NCBI RefSeq assembly: GCF_000513095.1
Contig: NZ_BAUT01000016.1
Location: forward strand, 1-64,000
Direction: 5' to 3'
DNA length: 64,000 nt
Origin: Halalkalibacter wakoensis JCM 9140
GTDB taxonomy: Bacteria; Bacillota; Bacilli; Bacillales; Bacillaceae_D
Numbering within the stretch: position 1 is the stretch's first letter; every line of letters starts with the position of its first letter. Shown here piece after piece: positions 62,019 to 64,000 of this stretch. The notes below the pieces were generated by a model. That model was not told the DNA's origin and did not search any database. It saw only the letters and a program-made list of their open reading frames with translations. Made by a program: the position numbers and the translations under genes.

Positions 62019-62056
62019 GGCAAGGAGCTTTCCAGAGCTTCTTGCCTTTTCTCTTT
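62019..62056 (+). terminator. Terminator of the YjcZ-type gene
   Basis: GGCAAG (62019-62024) pairs with CTTGCC (62041-62046), extended by AGCT pairs, with TTTTCTCTTTTTT following. Confidence 0.85.
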
Positions 62057-62116
62057 TTTACAATTTGTACAAACCGTTCATACTAACTAAACGACTAACA
62101 AAAAGGAGTTACTTTT

Positions 62117-62845
62117 ATGATATATCATGCACAAAAGGGACAAGTTTTTTATGGTCATACCGTTGGAGTGCTCATGCTCGATAGCTTCGTACCACTTATT
62201 CCTGGGGATGTCGGAAACGCTACTACATACACCTACCCAGTTCTATATCGAACGTTAAAAGGGATCACTGCTCAAAAGTTGGTTACCCAAAACGAAGATG
62301 TCCTGCAAGAGATGATCTCAAAAGGAAAAGAGCTAGTTAAAGACGGAGCTAAAGCCATTACTGGTGATTGTGGATTTATGTTGTTTTATCAGCATGAATT
62401 GCGCAAGGCTTTACAGGTTCCCGTTTTTCTTTCGAGTTTATTGCAATTGCCTTTCATGCTGCACATGGTAACCAAAGATGAGAAAGTAGGGATTATTACG
62501 GCTGATTCTACACTACTTGATGAAACATTGTTAAATATGATAGAAGTTCATCCCGAACGTGTCGTTGTTAGCGGATTAGAGGATTCCACTCATTTTTATC
62601 AAACTTGCCTTTCTGAAAGTGGAACTTTGGATTCAACAAAAATTGAAAAAGAAGTCGTTTCAGCAGCCGAGAAGATCATCAAGGAAAATCAAAAGGTTAA
62701 GGCGATATTGCTTGAATGCAGCTTTCTTCCGCCATACGCGAAAGCTGTTCAACACGCTACCAACATTCCCATTTTTGATTTTGTTTCAATGATTGATTAT
62801 GTCCATTCTTCTTTTGCCAAGCGTTGTTATGGAGGTTATTTATAA
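62117..62845 (+). CDS. Aspartate/glutamate racemase-family protein
   Basis: 242 residues of the Asp/Glu/hydantoin racemase superfamily, in which two cysteines act as acid and base on a carbon next to a carboxylate. The two are visible in ITGDCGFM (about 85) and LLECSFLPP (about 200). GVLMLDSFVPLIPGDVGN near the N-terminus and VGIITADSTLL are characteristic. The protein is closer to the arylmalonate decarboxylase/hydantoin-racemase-like branch than to cell-wall MurI. ATG at 62117 behind AAAAAGGAG. Its substrate and partners are unknown; it stands alone. Confidence 0.85.
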   Translation: MIYHAQKGQVFYGHTVGVLMLDSFVPLIPGDVGNATTYTYPVLYRTLKGITAQKLVTQNEDVLQEMISKGKELVKDGAKAITGDCGFMLFYQHELRKALQVPVFLSSLLQLPFMLHMVTKDEKVGIITADSTLLDETLLNMIEVHPERVVVSGLEDSTHFYQTCLSESGTLDSTKIEKEVVSAAEKIIKENQKVKAILLECSFLPPYAKAVQHATNIPIFDFVSMIDYVHSSFAKRCYGGYL

Positions 62846-62937
62846 TATTATCTGGTCATCCGCCCAAACATAACCACCTGAATGATCATATCCTAATATG
62901 AGGGGTTCCTAAATTTTTATTTGAATGAGGTGGACCA

Positions 62938-63036
62938 ATGTACGGGTACCAATATGGTCGTAAAAAAGGCATTGTAGTGGCTTTAGTCGTCGTATTTTTT
63001 GTTATTGGCATGATCACGTTTGCCGCAACAAATTAA
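62938..63036 (+). CDS. Small membrane peptide, YjcZ-like
   Basis: A 32-residue peptide, MYGYQYGRKKGIVVALVV then a hydrophobic helix ending MITFAATN. The Gly/Tyr-rich start plus one helix is like YjcZ peptides, though the match is looser. ATG at 62938 behind GAGGTGG. Probably expressed in sporulation by analogy only. Confidence 0.65.
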   Translation: MYGYQYGRKKGIVVALVVVFFVIGMITFAATN

Positions 63037-63137
63037 ACAGTTGTGCCGATGTCTTCATGTTTCAAGTGCAAATGATTAGTCAAATCCCTCCTTGCTAGCT
63101 ATACTAATGAAGAACTAAATTACTTGGAGGGATCTTC

Positions 63138-63833
63138 ATGTTACACATTGAAATGTGGACAGACTTCGCTTGACCATTTTGCTATATTGGCAAAAAGCGT
63201 CTGGAAGACGCGATTCAAAAACTATCTTACCCTGTAAAAGTTGATTATCGATGCTTTGAATTAGATCCAACGATGGAGCGCGATGTTAGCTATTCAATTT
63301 ATGAAAAATTAGCTTCTAAATATGGCATGAGCATAGAACAAGCAAAAGCAAACTGCGACAACATGGAGAAAATGGCGCAAGAAGTTGGACTAGACTTCCG
63401 TTTTGATTTACAAAAATTAACGAACACCTTTGATGCTCACCGACTCGTGATGTATGCAAAAACACAAGGGTTGATGCATGAAATGACTGAACGAATTTTG
63501 CGTGCGTACTACACGGAAGGAAAACACATCGGTGATCATGCTACGTTAATTACGCTTGCTGATGACGTTGGACTCGATTCAAATGCGACTGAAGCAATGC
63601 TTGCTAGCACTGATTTTAGCGATACTGTCCGTCAAGATGAAAAGCAAGCTGACCAATACAACATTCGCAGCATCCCTTTTTTCTTAGTTAATAAAAAATA
63701 TGGAATTTCCGGAGCGCAGCCAACTGAAGCCTTTGTGCAATCGTTGGAACAAATTATTGAGCAAGATGGACTACGCGTTACTCAACCAGGCATCAGTTGT
63801 GATGAGGATGGCTGTGACATTCCTGAAAAATAA
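63138..63833 (+). CDS. FrnE/DsbA-like oxidoreductase with in-frame TGA at the active site
   Basis: 231 codons of a DsbA-family (FrnE branch) thioredoxin-fold protein. It starts ATG TTA CAC at 63138 behind GGAGGG (7-nt spacing). Codon 12 is TGA (63171-63173), giving MLHIEMWTDFA-(TGA)-PFCYIGKKRLED. In the family this position is the first Cys of the CPxC active site. The remaining 219 codons are intact and conserved, and the next in-frame ATG (63273) has no ribosome binding site. A 6-bp hairpin with a GGA loop (63197-63211) follows 23 nt after the TGA, as in bacterial SECIS elements. So it is either a selenocysteine protein (UxxC) or a gene with a nonsense mutation or base-call error. Confidence 0.75.
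63197..63211 (+). promoter_or_regulatory. SECIS-like hairpin after the in-frame TGA
   Basis: GCGTCT-GGA-AGACGC: perfect 6-bp stem, triloop beginning GG. The loop begins 30 nt after the TGA, inside the 16-37-nt window described for bacterial SECIS elements, and it has the required G among the first two loop bases. It could also arise by chance from the coding sequence. Confidence 0.45.
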
Positions 63834-63842
63834 TATTTCACT

Positions 63843-63874
63843 AAAAAGTCTGTGTAAAAACACAGACTTTTTTT
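63843..63874 (+). terminator. Terminator of the FrnE/DsbA-like gene
   Basis: AAAAAGTCTGTG (63843-63854) pairs with CACAGACTTTTT (63861-63872), followed by further T residues. Its presence shows the gene is set up as a normal transcription unit. Confidence 0.92.
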
Positions 63875-64000
63875 GTTGTTCATGGAAGAACAAAATAGAA
63901 AGAATGAATATTTATTCGCCGGTAATCCCCTTTTACTAGCCATCTGCCCAATTTAACAAAAGTCAGGACACCTGCCCATCCGACTGCGACCTCGTTACAT

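Noticed and set aside
63880-64000. Minus-strand frame at the right edge as a gene end
   Set aside because: Only about 39 codons are visible, and its best segment resembles the intergenic motif at 61827; coding status cannot be decided from this window.
1-64000. tRNA, rRNA, CRISPR arrays, insertion sequences, prophage genes
   Set aside because: I looked for cloverleaf-like blocks, regularly spaced short repeats, transposase or integrase motifs and phage structural genes and found none I could support.

Overview
The window looks like a chromosomal segment of an endospore-forming Bacillaceae bacterium of low GC content, plausibly an alkaliphile or halo-alkaliphile. The grounds are strong AAGGAGG-type ribosome binding sites, YjcZ-type small sporulation proteins, catabolite (cre) boxes, CcpN-type boxes, two TRAP transporters and an NhaC-type sodium/proton antiporter. 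I see no rRNA, tRNA, CRISPR, prophage or insertion sequence.

Layout. 1-6.6 kb: a FadR-type GntR regulator, a broken EamA transporter, a two-domain VOC dioxygenase-like protein, a YdcZ-type transporter and a TRAP transporter (DctQ-DctM-DctP). An identical 22-bp AT-rich box covers the -10 regions of two divergent promoters here. 6.7-13.9 kb: MarR-MFS pair, EamA transporter, Sir2 deacetylase, RacA-like MerR protein, small CxxCxGxG protein, DNA photolyase and its FAD oxidoreductase neighbour. 14.1-17.7 kb: pyruvate phosphate dikinase and its regulatory protein, preceded by two CcpN-type boxes. 18-24.4 kb: YjcZ peptide, an ion-transporter-superfamily permease, a frameshifted LOV-GGDEF protein, an EAL protein and a Cache-PAS histidine kinase. 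24.5-35.3 kb: a nine-gene catabolic operon (RraA-like, Ldh-family, Fe-ADH, 2-hydroxyacid dehydrogenase, ALDH, DctP, DctQ, DctM, glycerate kinase) with its LacI regulator, tandem LacI-type operators and a perfect cre box. 35.5-42.5 kb: NhaC antiporter, small unknowns, a dispersed palindromic repeat, an ATT-initiated PRC-barrel remnant, an LVIVD-repeat secreted protein and a SulP-STAS transporter.

42.6-57.8 kb is the most striking part. It is a chemosensory island without CheY or motility genes: CheW, a CheA-CheW fusion, a 1240-residue soluble chemoreceptor, CheR and CheB. These sit with an RsbW-like anti-sigma factor, a STAS antagonist, a GGDEF-EAL protein, a GAF-LuxR regulator and, upstream in its own unit, a LOV-domain PP2C phosphatase. 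The receptor carries nine 56-residue heptad repeats on each side of its signalling tip. I read the island as a candidate light/chemosensory pathway that feeds partner switching and c-di-GMP rather than a flagellar motor. That output is inference.

57.9-64 kb: an ABC exporter broken by two 1-nt deletions, a second copy of the dispersed repeat, GNAT and glutathionyl-hydroquinone-reductase-like proteins, two tiny membrane peptides, an Asp/Glu racemase-family protein and a FrnE/DsbA-like protein. In the last of these the first Cys codon of the CxxC site is an in-frame TGA, followed by a bacterial-SECIS-like hairpin, so it is a candidate selenoprotein.

Four genes (EamA, LOV-GGDEF, Ldh-family, ABC exporter) contain five apparent single-base deletions. 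In each gene, restoring the missing base or bases makes the length a multiple of three. This pattern fits uncorrected sequencing errors at least as well as real gene decay.
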